Notes under the pieces: generated by a model
Told to the model about the DNA's origin: nothing
Seen by the model: the letters and a program-made list of their open reading frames with translations, nothing else
Database searches by the model: none
Assembly (NCBI GenBank): GCA_024138015.1
Contig: JAMXBB010000009.1
Coordinates: 46,840,842 to 46,904,841 of the forward strand
DNA from: Lumnitzera littorea
Taxonomy: Eukaryota > Streptophyta > Magnoliopsida > Myrtales > Combretaceae
Direction: 5' to 3'
DNA: 64,000 bases
Part shown: positions 11,180 to 22,559 of the stretch, piece by piece
Layout: each line of letters starts with the position of its first letter
Numbering within the stretch: the first letter of the stretch is position 1
Made by a program: the position numbers and the translations under genes

Positions 11180-12800
11180 GTGTACTTGAAATTCTTTATG
11201 CTTATCAGGCTTTCATGTGCACACTTTTACCATATCTTGATCTTCATGTCAAATATGTGTTCATATGTATTTAATTGTGCCAATATTTCATGCTTGAATG
11301 GTTGGCTTGATTTGATTATGAAACTATATGTAATTGATATATCCTTAAGCACATTTGAGCTCACATAAGTATTTAGGGATTTAACTAGTGTTTTTGTAAT
11401 TACTAGCTTTGCAAGTCGTGCTTAAACTCTCATCATGTCATAATATGCATATAAATCTTGCTTAGAGTTGATAATTGCAAATATCATACTTTTTGTGCAC
11501 ATTTGAAGTTTCTCCTGTATATTTAGAAACATATGCGCACAATTTTGCTATATTTCAATTTCCGTGTTCAAATCCAATTCCCACATGTTTAATTTTGTCC
11601 ATAGATTGTGGCTAAATGATTAATTTGGCCTACTTTTGTTTTTATGCAAATTTGACTCCTTTAGACTCAAATTAGGCTCGTATTGTAGTTTGGGAAGTCA
11701 TATGATCATTTTGTCTATTTGCATGCTATATGTTTTAATCATGCTATCTTTGTATCTACAGACACTATTGAAACTTGTTTAGAATGCTAAATTATAATGA
11801 ACTTGGTTTAGTATGTATGTGTGATATTAAGCTCAATTTGTATTTAGTGGTTGATTTTGATGATTTCAAGTGGTGATTTTAGGACTTTTAAATCCTTCTT
11901 GCAATATTTTCCGTCCAACATGCTTAAATATGATGTTGAAACTTGCTTGAAGTATTGATTTGTCATAACTAAGCCTCATTGCTTGAAATTAGTTATTCAT
12001 GCATTTACATGGCTTAATAATGAACTTTCTAGCAACTAATGGCTTAATTTCGTTAAATCTTGCTAATATTGCTAAGATACAAACATTTCACACTCAAGTA
12101 GACCTAACAAACATGTTCATATATATTTAATGCATAAAATATAGCGTTTAGCATGTTTTGGGCACACTTGAAGTCATTCATAAATAATTAAGTTGATATA
12201 TGCACAAATTAATTATGCATTCGTTTCCATGCCCAAAACTAGGTCTCACATATTTATTTTCATCCCTAAATCATGTTCGAGTGGTCAAACTAGCTTGATT
12301 TGAATTTCATGCATATTTGATATCTCTAGACCCTTTTTAAGTTCTAAGTGCAATATGGAGCATTTCTTACCTATATGGATGTTGCTTGGCTTGACATGTA
12401 TCTTTTATGTCTCTTAATATTTTTTAACATGTTTGAAGCATGAACTCATCTTGAATATTGAGAAAGGATCTCTACTTGCTCTCTAGCTACTTGCATAGTT
12501 AAGAAACTTAAGTAATGATTTTACAAATTGTAGAGCCTTAAAGTTATAATTTGTGTCTACTATACTCAAACATGTATTTGAATTTTGCTTGAAATATTGG
12601 TGTGCAAAAACTCAATACCTATACACATATTTTGCTCTTACATGCACATTTTCACTTTATCATGAATTACATGATTCAATGGATCTGATCTGGCTAAATC
12701 CTTGGTATTTAGTCGAAATTTAAGTTTCCTAGGCCTTAACAGACTCAAATAAACTTGCTTGAAATGTTAAAACACTTATTAAATAATTTAAAATAAACTT
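11180..12800 (+). repeat. Decayed ~330-bp tandem repeats replacing pol
   Basis: Four stretches share the same order of landmarks: a GCACA..TTTTGC block, a CATGTTTAATT-like block, a GAATGGTTGGCTTGATTTG-like block, then a segment with CTTAGACTCAAAT. They start near 11215, 11530, 12195 and 12618; the wide gap between the second and third would fit one further, more decayed copy near 11860. The similarity is loose. No reading frame survives. Seen by eye only. Confidence 0.5.
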
Positions 12801-12856
12801 GAGTTGGCAACTTGGACAAAAGAAGTAAATTTAATCAAGATCCTGCATAATTGCAG

Positions 12857-13062
12857 AATACCAGTATGACGGTACCCAGAACTATTGGCATACTAGTATA
12901 CCCTGCTAGATAAGAAGATATAGTCAATTTTATTCTAAGAACCGACATGCCAGTATCCCTAACCATCGGCATGCCGGTATACTATTTTCTACAACAAAGT
13001 TGCAACAGTTTTGTTCCCATAATCGGTATATTGGCTCTCCATACTACCGGCTTGCTGGTACC
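12857..13062 (+). repeat. Internal array of TACCGGCATGCCGGTA-like palindromes
   Basis: Six imperfect copies of a 16-base palindrome lie in about 200 bases (near 12857, 12884, 12941, 12965, 13022 and 13045). The closest to consensus are ATCGGCATGCCGGTATAC (12965) and TACCGGCTTGCTGGTACC (13045). The same motif is found four times in each LTR. Most departures from consensus are C to T or G to A, as expected from decay of methylated CpG/CHG sites. Confidence 0.85.
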
Positions 13063-13074
13063 TCTATCTCCAAC

Positions 13075-13325
13075 CACAAATAACGCTATTTCTTTCTCTC
13101 TCTTCCCATCTTCTTCCTAAAACCTCTCTTTCTCTTCCCTTAAACCTTAGAATCTCTCTCTCTCTTTGATCTACCATCTTCAAACTCTCAAAATCATAAT
13201 TTTTTCTCATAAATCATCTTAAAACTCACAAATCTCTCATCAATTCACTTACTTCTTCAAATCACACTCTTCTCTTCTCCTTCACATGAGTTTCTCTCTC
13301 TACCAAACCCCTATCCATCATTACG
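13075..13325 (+). other. CT-rich leader-like segment
   Basis: Directly after the palindrome array comes about 250 bases of strongly pyrimidine-biased sequence (TTTCTTTCTCTCTCTTCCC and similar), ending near an ATG at 13325. The composition is like that of a plant 5' UTR. The 63-codon open frame a little downstream (13371-13562) is very hydrophobic but T-rich, so it may be composition only. Confidence 0.4.
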
Positions 13326-13751
13326 ATGCCAACTTGATGAACTATTGCTAACTTTTAATCTATTTTATATATGCTCTTCATTATGTTTATCTTATTTTAT
13401 GAACTTAGCTATTGGTCACTACAATTATTACTTTATATTGTCTTGCCTTTAGCCATTTCCTTGGTTTGTGTTGCTTATGTTGCTTATCTATGTTTTTTAC
13501 TACTTATAGTTTATGTATCACATAGAGCTATTACATTCCTCATAGTTAGCTCGTGTTTTTGAACATTTGATGTGGTATGGGCTGATCTTGATGAATTCAT
13601 TATGGAGATCTTATTTGGCATGGTTTTTAGCCTCTTTGATTTCACTTTTGTAGAGTGCATATCCTAAGGCTTAAGTTGGGATTATGCTTAAATTTTAACT
13701 TGAATCCTTTTCCCTTTTCACCACCTGGATCCTCCTCTTTTTGATGAGGCC

Positions 13752-13763
13752 AAAGGGGGAGAA
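13752..13763 (+). promoter_or_regulatory. Inner polypurine tract of the LTR element
   Basis: AAAGGGGGAGAA within GATGAGGCCAAAGGGGGAGA. An AAAGGGGGAGA tract in this context some hundred bases before the 3' LTR is a recurrent Sirevirus feature. Here it lies about 300 bases upstream of the LTR. Confidence 0.75.
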
Positions 13764-14038
13764 ATATTCAAGTAGTTGGAGTGTCAAAAAGTGTATTAAG
13801 TTGAAATGAAAATAGTCATTTGAAAGATGATTTGATCTTATAACTTTAGCATATCTTGATTCTTTAAAAGATTGATATATTCTTTATGTGAAGTTATTAA
13901 GAAGTGAGACTTGGTTCTTTAGCACATCAATACTCTCATTTTGCAAGCACTCACTTAATCTTATTCAATTGTCAAATATCTTGAAATTGAGTGCTAAATT
14001 GAGGGAGAGCATTTAAAGTATAAGAGTTTTGTCCTTAT

Positions 14039-14052
14039 AAAAAAGAGGGAGA
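14039..14052 (+). promoter_or_regulatory. Polypurine tract next to the 3' LTR
   Basis: An unbroken A/G run ending GAGGGAGA immediately before the right LTR, the expected plus-strand primer position. Confidence 0.85.
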
Positions 14053-14053
14053 T

Positions 14054-15147
14054 CGTTGAACCTAAGGTTCATTATTTGATTTTGATGAGAACAAAACAAA
14101 AAGTATATATCTAAACATGTTATTTTTGAAGAGAACAAAACAAGTGGATGACTAAACTAAGTATTATTTGTTTATATTGAGGTAATTGAATAAAATCGAT
14201 TAATTTGCTTAAAGAATAAATATATCAATTATCTCTACAAGAAATTCAATTTTTTAAATGGTGATCAAATGATCATGAAGTTAGATTGCAAAGTATATTT
14301 ATTTATTATGTGTTAAAAGAATTTTCAGGTGATATTTGGCTTACTAGGTTAATGGCTCAAGGAAAAATCAGGCTGACGATATAAAGCCTTGAAAAAACAA
14401 TCATTAGCCTGAAAGAACTGGCATGCCGGTTAACTTGTTGGTGTTCATTCCGGTAGAGTATTTTGTTATTGGCTTGCTGGTAGTACAAGTAGCCAGCATG
14501 TCGGTAAGTCTGATTCAAGTAGCTGTTGGAGCATTTAATGCATGGTAACGGGAAAAATTCAATGAGTTGATATAAAAAACTCAACAACCCGACCAAAGGC
14601 AATTAAGATATGATATTCTACTGCAATATTCTAACATTCTTTTGTGTTCTTATTGTCTATTGTTCTCCTTGTCTCTTATACTATAATTTGCCAATATTTA
14701 GAGAGATTTGAAGTGTAGTGCTTGTGAGTTATTTGTTGCAAAGTATTAAGAGTTAAAAGTACTACATCAATAATCCTTGAGATTGAGTTTTATGTTGTAA
14801 GTAAAGATTGTGATTTGTGTTGAGAATTGTGAGTAAGAAACTTGTGTAATTAAGTTTGTGTGTGTGCAACTCTTAGAGCTTAGATTGAGAAATCAATAAA
14901 GTGGTGTGAAGTCCTCGACTGGAGGCATTGTGTGTCCATAGAGAGTAAGGGGCGGTCTGAACTCCACGTTAAATTTAGGCTTGATCTTCTTTATCCCTAT
15001 CTTTTTTAATTTCCACATTTATTATTGTTTCATTGTTGCTTTGATTACCCTTATTATTGCATTTAGTTGTTTATATCGAAAAATAATTGCAATTTATCCT
15101 TAAAACTCAATTCATCCCATCTCTTGAGTTTAACTTAGTGTTCTTCA
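14054..15147 (+). repeat. 3' LTR of the Sirevirus-like element
   Basis: 1,094 bases; the first base has changed from T to C (CGTTGAACC versus TGTTAAACC on the left). Palindromes at 14417-14510 are better kept than in the 5' LTR (GGCATGCCGG intact). TATA box at 14571. It ends TTCTTCA at 15147 and is followed by the AAAGC duplication. Confidence 0.95.
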
Positions 15148-15312
15148 AAAGCTACAGCATGCAATGAAGATTGGTGGAAAGCAGCCAATAGAGATCAAGA
15201 GCCAGCTGGGACCTCTACTAAGGAAGATGAATACTTCAGTGACTTCAACTCCTCCGAAGGAAATCATAGGTCCACTTTAGAACAAAGTGGCCCAAAAGGT
15301 GATAGTGATTAG
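15148..15312 (+). pseudogene. hAT transposase pseudogene, displaced C-terminus
   Basis: Resumes immediately after the 3' LTR. Allowing for one copy of the AAAGC target duplication, the reading frame runs on from the codons before 8114: ...NIKA followed by TACNEDWW, exactly where hATC domains carry their Cys-x-x-x-Trp-Trp tail. About 50 residues follow, acidic and serine-rich, to a TAG at 15310-15312. The perfect rejoining shows that the LTR element landed in a then continuous hAT frame. Confidence 0.88.
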
Positions 15313-16155
15313 TAGTTACAATTTTTGTTATTCCTATTTTATGTGTTTAACACTTAGGGTAGATTAAATTTTTTTTTTAAAAATAACCATAATTGATAAT
15401 TTTTTTCAAATTTAGGAGTTATTAACATAGGTTATATTTTGTAAATTGAAAGTATTTGAATAAAAACTAGTTTCTACTATAGGATTTTTTACAAAAAAGA
15501 AAATTGAAATGGCTAATCACGTAAACATGATAGGTTTTCTCGAATATAAATATTGATCAACAAATTAAAGTTTTTTTAAGAAAAAATAAAATTTATATTA
15601 GAATTACAATGGTTTGATTCTGTGTAATGAATATGTAAGTAACTACTAACGTAGTGCAACAAAAAAAAAATTTTTTTTATATGTCGTTTGAAATATAATA
15701 GACATATCCTCATTACATCTCTTGTACAACACAATTTGTCAATATATGAAACAATACCAATATGTTTTCTACAAATGTTAATTATCACATGAAAGTTTTT
15801 TTCCCTTATTTTAAATTTAGATGGGTTAATATGTAAATTTTTTATATATGGATCCATTGGAAAGAAATGACAACGCCCCTCGAGAGAGGTAGGGATAAAA
15901 AACAAAAAAAAAAAAAGGGGAAAAATGGGTACATGGCTCGAGGGAAAAAAATAGGCAAAAATAAAAAATTTGAAAAAATAAAAGAGGAAAATAAGATTAG
16001 AGGAAAAAAAGAAGAAAAACAGTTCATAGGCTAAACTAGCCTTGATCAGGCTGGTGATAGTTCAATGGCCTCTAGGCCCATGACCCGACGAGTCTGAGTT
16101 GGGTCTGACCCAGCCCTAAGTTTAGTTTATAGCTAAAACTTACTCTTCACCCCTA

Positions 16156-17815
16156 GAGGCCACACTCCATGTTACTATATTCGAGGTAAGGTTTTAATAT
16201 CGAATTTATTAAGTTTTAAGAAGCCTTTTCAAGTTTATAAAAGCAATATGATAAATTTTTATCTTGAAACTAATAAGTGTAATTAAGATTGAATTTAGGA
16301 ATGAAAATGAAGTCTTAAAAAGATGGTTATCCTTTATGATTTTTCATATTTACTGATATTATTTATTTGTCATAGATTAATTTTATGATTATTTGATATG
16401 AAGCTTATAGAGAGGAGTAAAGAGTCAGGAGCATGCAGCGTGAGTTTTACACTTTACATAATATCATTAGAGTGACGTGGAACACATAAAAGATAACTTA
16501 GACAAAGAGGTAAAGAGAAAGAATAAACACTCTAATGCTTGAACACATAAGGTGAAAGAGCTTAAAGTATTAAAACCACCGTTTTTGAGAAAAGTTGATT
16601 TATTCTTTATATATGCTTTGTTTGATCTTTGAATATAACATATGATAATGCAATGTCATTTCTTTGATCTCTAAATTGTTCTAACTTGAATTAGGGTTGC
16701 AAGATATATTTTAGGCCTTATCACTTATGTAGGTGTTGTGTTTTTTCTCTCTATATTGATTTAAAAATTTTTCTTTAAGACACAATTTCAAATACCATAA
16801 TTTTAAGATTATTTTTCGTGCGGTTATATTTTAAGTTTTTCTTTTTTTTTAAAGTGCAAAATTTTCCCCATTTCCCTAAGCTTGAAGTAATACAAATTGT
16901 TAACTCTCTAACTTCTAGAAGGACTTGTAATCTGCAACATAAAGAAACAAGGCTATGTAGGATGTTAGGACCATTCGGTGTTATCACTTCGATGTCTAAG
17001 CTAGGATTTAAAGTATATTAGGAAGGAGCAAAAGGATATGTGTCTAAGGTAAGAGGGGATCTAAAAGAACTTACTATAGGCTTTTCTAAGCTATTTTATA
17101 AGTGAGGTGACCTAGTTACTTAGGGTGGTAGCTGAACTATTTTTAATTGCTCTTCACATGCTTATTTGTTTGTGTAGTTTTCTATTTTTCAAGGGAGTAG
17201 GGTGGCTAGCAATTATTTAGTGTAATAACTAGTTAACCACTGATTGTTCACATTTTTTTATCCTAGCTTAAATATTTAGACTCTACAAGTTATGTCTGTG
17301 ATGTTTAGTATGGCTGGCACCAAGCTCCTCGTTCATAGTCTAAGCTATTCTAGGGAGTTTATCTTATATATCCTCAGTTTTAAGCTTTCTCAGGGTGCTC
17401 ATTTATTGAAAAGGCTTATGGACTCAAATTAACTAGTCAAATTAGTTTGAACTATATTGAGATAAGTTGACAGTGGGCCTTAAGAGCTCGTTGTGAGCCA
17501 TTTAGGCTTAGGGCAAAGATCTCCCATTAACACATATTAAGTATAGATAGGAAGTTAACTAAGTTGATGGAAGTCCTATTTTATAAGAGTTAAAAAATGT
17601 TGGGGAATTAAATAAAAGGAAAAATAATGTTTGATGACTCAAATAAAAAGTGTATAAATATTAAGGACTAATTAATATGCATTCTACCTAGATAAAATAG
17701 GGATAAATTTGTAAATTTCAACTTTATTTTCTGTATTTCCTTTCCTATAGTACTAACCAAATGAAGATAATGTAAATATTTCTTTCACTTTCCTTATGCT
17801 TTCTTTCTATATACC
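16156..17815. other. Intergenic DNA without recognised features
   Basis: AT-rich sequence with short open frames that look random. A slightly more GC-balanced stretch lies at 16850-17020 but gives no recognisable protein. I see no terminal repeats or target duplications. Confidence 0.5.
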
Positions 17816-17819
17816 CAGC

Positions 17820-18575
17820 ATTACGGTTGGGTAAAAAAAGGGTGAACTAAATTGAATTAAATAGAAAAATTAGTCTTTTTGCAAAATGTTTATTTCGTGG
17901 TTTAGTTCAATTATACATAAACAGAAGCAAATCGAATTAGATCGTTGTGAACGGAACCGAACCAAACCGAATCGTTTGGTTAAACAAAAAAAAAAAAAAT
18001 TCATATCTTATTCTTTTTTACTCAGTCAATTATTAAAATTGAGTTGAGTGAGTTCTATATGAAATTTCACATTTAGAAAATTTTTTTTTTCTAAATTGTT
18101 CTTTTCTTAGTTGTTTTCAAATAAAGGGTTTGGCCTTAGTACTCTTTACATGTCTCTTATCTCTTTTTTAGTCTTTGGTATATCTCTTTCTTTGTTGTTG
18201 TTTATTGGAATAGAGTTTCTTATTCTTGTACAATCAAAATAGGTTTGTTAAGATTTTGTACAACTTTTATTAAGTATTGTTATATACGATAAATGTATAA
18301 TGAATTAACTAGAAATATATGAAAGTTTAATGGAAAGGAAAATATATTATTGGAGATAAAAATATATAGCAGAAATTTAATATAAATGGTTTGAATTGTA
18401 GATTGAACAGAATTAAACTGATTTTAATTAGGTTTGAAAAATTTACCAATTAAATTGTATAGTTAGGTTTAATTTAAAAAAAAAAAATTGAACCGTTATC
18501 TTAAGTTCAGTTCATTAAAGGTCGGAGGGCAGAGGGTGAACCTTATTGAACCAAACTACGCTTACCCTTACCTAT
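17820..18575. repeat. Possible MITE with GAACCGAACC-type repeats
   Basis: The ends look loosely inverted (GGGTGAACTAAATTGAA on the left; on the opposite strand at the right GGGTAAGCGTAGTTTGG). The interior carries repeated GGTTTAGTTCAAT / GAACCGAACCAAACCG motifs typical of small non-autonomous plant hAT-like elements. No clear target duplication was found. Confidence 0.3.
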
Positions 18576-19057
18576 CACAAAACAAAAATTGTAATTGTTT
18601 TCATTTCACTCTTTTCCCTCCATTTATAGTCCATTTAGCTTATATGAAAGTTATTAAACATATTTGAAAATGTTTCTTTTTACTCCCTTATCAAGTATCC
18701 AATAGTTCCTTAACAACATGGGTGAAGCCTTTATTTTGTTTGTTAGAAAAGTTACCTCTCTATTATACACTTGTTGCTTTTTATCTTTTTCTTTTTTTTT
18801 TTTTAATTCCAAACAAATAAAGTTTAGGCACTACATAAAGTTAAGGTCAATTTGAATTGTAAATCGATTATAGACTTTGTTTTCGGATATAAATTCTATA
18901 AAAGGTCAATTGATCACAAATGCATCATTAATACATTCTATTATGCTAAAAGAAAAAAAAAAACATTTTATCCCCTAGAATTGTTGTGGGGTAATATTAT
19001 GAAATGCCCAAGAAAAAGGGAAAAAAACCAAAATCATTATAAGTTAAGAAGTAAGAA

Positions 19058-19390
19058 TAGAGGTGCATAAATGGGCTTTATCTTGTAGGTTGGCCCACTT
19101 AACCTATTTGAAAATGGGTTAAGTCTAAGTTTTTTGACCTTTTTAAAATTCAAGCTAAATAAACCTTGCTTATTTAATCTATAAGCCAAGGTGGGTCGAT
19201 TTAAGTTGGTCTGTTTAAACTTATTGCCTTTGGCCTATGGGCTAATTGTTTAACCCATTTCAAAAGTGGGTTAAGAGTAAGTTTTTTCTCAACTCAGGTA
19301 AAAAGTAGGCCAAATGAACTCGACTTATTTAACCGTAGGCCAAAGTAGGCTTAACTGGGTTAGCTCGTTAAACCCATTTGCATACCTCTA
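19058..19390. mobile_element. hAT-type MITE, 333 bp
   Basis: Terminal inverted repeats TAGAGGTGCATAAATGGG (left) and TAGAGGTATGCAAATGGG (right, opposite strand). They are flanked by a near-perfect 8-bp duplication: AGTAAGAA at 19050-19057 and AGTAAAGA(A) from 19391. The interior has repeated GGGTTAAG/TTAACCCA and TAAGCC motifs on both strands, as in hAT subterminal regions, and no coding sequence. It was presumably moved by a hAT transposase. Confidence 0.87.
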
Positions 19391-19439
19391 AGTAAAGAAG
19401 TCATTTCTTACACTTAAACCTTACCCTTATCCTTAAACC

Positions 19440-21060
19440 CTTGCCTATTATTCCCCTTCTAAAAACTTCTTGCTTTCCTCATTTCTCTCAAACCCTTCTC
19501 ATTTTTATACTATTCCAGTTTTGTTCAATCAATCTAGGCATAAGGAAGACCTCCATTTGCAAGCATAAGGTAAGGGGGGATGGAAAAAACTCATCTCTAA
19601 CTCATATTTGGTAAGTTTCCTTGTTTCATTAAGGTTTTCTTGAGTTTTAGGATTGAATCAGAATATAGAATGACATCCTTTTTATAGCTTCTTTACTTGG
19701 ATTTAGCTTATGTTTTGTATCCTAAGAGCATTATCCATCATTCAAGTAAGTATCCATCTTATTCCTTTTTTTTTTTTCTCTCGTTTTGAATGGGTTTTAG
19801 TGTAATATAACTTTGAATATGGAGTTTTGAGGTGGAGTTTGTGCTTGGTAGGTTGAGTATTTTGAGGATTGGAGTAACCTAGTATGTGAGTGGATTCCTA
19901 TTGGCAAGATTTAGGGTTTTTAATGAAAGAATTGGATTGAATCGACATTATGCAGTACATACTGATTTATGGTGTCCAAAGCTAGAAGGAATACCATTTG
20001 GATGCTTTACGCTAGTTATGTTTTAAGGAAAAAGGCTGATTTTTAGTATAGCATCAAGACGCCATTTTTCTACCATCACGATGCTCGCATCTGAATGCCT
20101 TACCCTGTATACTTCCAAAGCCTTTTCCTTTGACTATTTTAACTCCAATTCACCATTCATGTATCCTACCTTCATTACTTATCAAAAACCTAACTTTTTT
20201 AGCAATCCTTAGGAGCCTAGATTGAATAGGACCTCAAGTTACCTTTAGGTAATGTTAAGACAAGTTAGGTTAGGAGTTTTACATAAAAGCTTAATTTAGA
20301 TTGTTTTGAGAAAAGAATTAAGATAAGTTTATTGTAGTTAGTGTCAGGTTGCACAATTCAAGTTTCATAGTTTTTTATTGAGGTTTGTAAGTACGTGATG
20401 CTTTTATGTTGTTTGTGCTTGGTGAGATAGTAAAATAACTAGATTCACTCCATCTATGACTAATAACTTAATTGTTGAATATGTTGGCTCAACTTAGGGG
20501 CTCGTAGTGGTAGATCTTTAGGGGATACTTATAAATCATTATGTGATGATGTCTTTTGTGGATTCATATACCAAGACACCATAGTTATATTTAGGTGACA
20601 TATGGACTCACGAGTGTTGAAGCCTTTTATGATAGTTGCCAACACTATAATATGGATGTATTATATATATATGTGTGTGTGTGTGTATCTCATATATCTA
20701 TAGTGTGGTGAGGTCATGTGTATGTGTATCTCATATATTTACAGTGTAGTGAGGTCATGAGAACTCCTATGATATTTGTTGGACTAAATTAAAAACAATT
20801 AAAGTGGTTGACTGATATCTTTTATGCATTAATTGAATATGATTCATTGATGCATTGTGTATGTGAGCAAATCATAAAATGATACGTGCATTTGTTTGTG
20901 GCATTATGTACTGGATTTCAGCTTACTCCTTTATTTCTATAGTTAGAGGTGATTATGATAGAGTTAGTAGCTTTTGTAGAATTGGTATAAACCCCGCAAA
21001 TTTAACTTTTTGAGTAGAGAGCTAAACTTCAGTATAGTAGGTAATTTCGCTAGGTCAATA
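19440..21060 (+). repeat. LTR-like debris related to 58.2-60.2 kb
   Basis: Several blocks recur in the same order near 58.9-59.9 kb: GCATCTGAATGCC/CATTCGAATGCC-type palindromes, TTGTGCTTGGT, an AGGTGACATATGGACTC-like block, a TATATAT run, then GAGGTCATGAG. The shared order suggests two copies of one old LTR, but no ends or target duplications could be fixed. Confidence 0.35.
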
Positions 21061-21459
21061 GAGTTGATAAATTTAAAACTAATCAAAATTTTAAATTCAA
21101 AACCTAAAACGAATATGAAAACCTTAATTTATTAATTGAAATCTTAATTGCGTATAAAAACCTTAAACTCTATATATGTATAAATACTAGAAACTGAAAT
21201 CGAATATGATAAAAATCTTAAAACTAAAACTTTAAGCTTATAAACGCATAAATTTACTTTTATGATAAGAAAATCCTAATTAGGTATAATTATTGGTCGA
21301 TACGCTTAATTGCATAAAATCACTAACTAATAAGTATAAATAACTTCTAAAATAGCTAACCAACAAGTAGAAATAACTTCCTTATCTTTTTTTTTTTTAC
21401 TTTACCTTTTTCCTTTTTATTTCCTTTTTCTTTTTCAAATTATAATTATTACACATAAA

Positions 21460-22534
21460 TGAAATATTATTATTCTATACTAGAAACTCAAGAGGGGAAA
21501 AAAGGGGGGCAGGGGGGTGTGGATGTGTTTAAATTGAGTTTAATGACTAAATTTTGCCTTGATAACAAATTTTTAATCAAATCGACTACATTGATGCAAT
21601 ATGGAAATAATTAAAGTGTATAAATTTAAAGAGAAAGGAATAGAAAAATCAAACCTGGAATTTTAACGTGGAGTTTGAAATGCCTCTTACTCTCCACGAT
21701 TACCCAATGCCTTGATCGAGATCTTCACATACAATTTTATTGATCACAACCTTAATTGGTACAAGTATTTACACCCAATCTCTATTATAAATGATCTCAC
21801 AATCATAACGACTCTCAATTACTTAGTATAGTGCTCTCTCATGAGTAAAAATTGCAAATATGAAGCGTGACACTATACTAAGGTTTACAAAAGATTGCAA
21901 ATAATAAGTACAAGACAATTGAAATGAAGTATAAGTAGATAAGAGGAAATTGTAGGTGTTTGGCTTTATTAATTGTCCTTCAGCTATCCATAAACTTGCA
22001 TTTATATCCTTTAGCAAAAACCTAACCATTGGCCCTGTTTATCCTGCATTAAATCCAATAGTCAGACGGTTGTGATTGGACCAGTCTATTCAAATAGGGT
22101 CATCATTCAGATAGTCTTTAGGTCACTATTCACATGGTCCTACATAACTTACTAACCTTGGAAGACTTACCTTAACTAACCAAATGGTACAAGGATAACC
22201 AGTTGCACAATCCAACATATGCCTCTGATAACAGTTAATTTAGTTCAACTAGCTAGACGGTTCCAACACAACCAACTGGATAGTTCACACTAGAATAGCT
22301 AAAAACACACTTAGATGTAGTAAACAATTTTGATCCCTTTTTCTTCTTTCAATAACATTAGAATCAATTCAGTAAGTTATGAAGTATTTCCAAGATTATT
22401 CTACTTCCTTAAAAGATACAATTGACCAAGTTTTTATGAGAATTGCAAATTGATTTATAATAATAATTGATTTAGCACAACTTGCATAGCTTTATTCTCA
22501 TCAAAATCACACATAAGAGCTTCTAAGTTCAACA
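21460..22534 (-). mobile_element. Decayed solo LTR related to the Sirevirus-like LTR
   Basis: Read on the minus strand it opens TGTTGAACTTAGAAG... GTGTGATTTTGATGAGAA, matching the start of the LTR at 8114. Near its end it has the same GGCATTG..TCC..GAGAGTAAGAGGC..ACTCCACGTTAAA block as 8970-9030 and 14915-14980, then AAACTCAA and CTCTTGAGTTT. The right limit (22534) is firm. The left limit lies between about 21460 and 21490 and no target duplication is evident. No internal region is attached, so it is a solo or truncated LTR. Confidence 0.7.
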
Positions 22535-22559
22535 ATTTTAACCAAAAGTCAAAATTTCA

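Larger units (their letters stand above)
8114..15147 (+). mobile_element. Sirevirus-like (Ty1/copia) LTR retrotransposon lacking pol
   Basis: Complete by structure: LTRs at 8114-9206 and 14054-15147, a 5-bp target duplication AAAGC at 8109-8113 and 15148-15152, a tRNA-iMet-type primer site directly after the left LTR, and a polypurine tract directly before the right LTR. The first 117 LTR bases differ at 8 positions (my count), so the insertion is old. Gag relics with two zinc knuckles and a coiled coil, plus the inner AAAGGGGGAGA tract, point to the Sirevirus branch of copia elements. No integrase, reverse transcriptase or RNase H sequence is found between about 10.95 and 13.75 kb, so this copy was non-autonomous when inserted or has lost pol. 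Confidence 0.95.
5062..16155 (+). mobile_element. Remnant hAT transposon (proposed limits), invaded by an LTR element
   Basis: The transposase relic described separately is bracketed by sequences beginning TAGGGGCTGAG at 5062 and, on the opposite strand from 16155, TAGGGGTGAAGAG, which resemble degenerate hAT terminal inverted repeats. Subterminal GGGTCAG/GACTCG-type motifs are found on both sides (5105-5175 and 16075-16130), as usual for hAT elements. Against this, the 8 bases outside the two ends (TGGAACTG and GAGGCCAC) do not match, so the exact limits are doubtful. Removing the nested LTR element would leave about 4.1 kb, a normal size for an autonomous hAT. Confidence 0.35.

Noticed and set aside
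13371..13562. 63-codon very hydrophobic open frame, considered as an envelope-like or membrane protein of the LTR element
   Set aside because: The stretch is strongly T-rich, so hydrophobic residues follow from composition. No signal peptide, glycosylation or conserved motif is visible. Kept only as a remark in the leader entry.
5062..16155. Firm hAT element limits
   Set aside because: The ends look plausible but the outer 8-mers do not match, so the limits are given only at low confidence.
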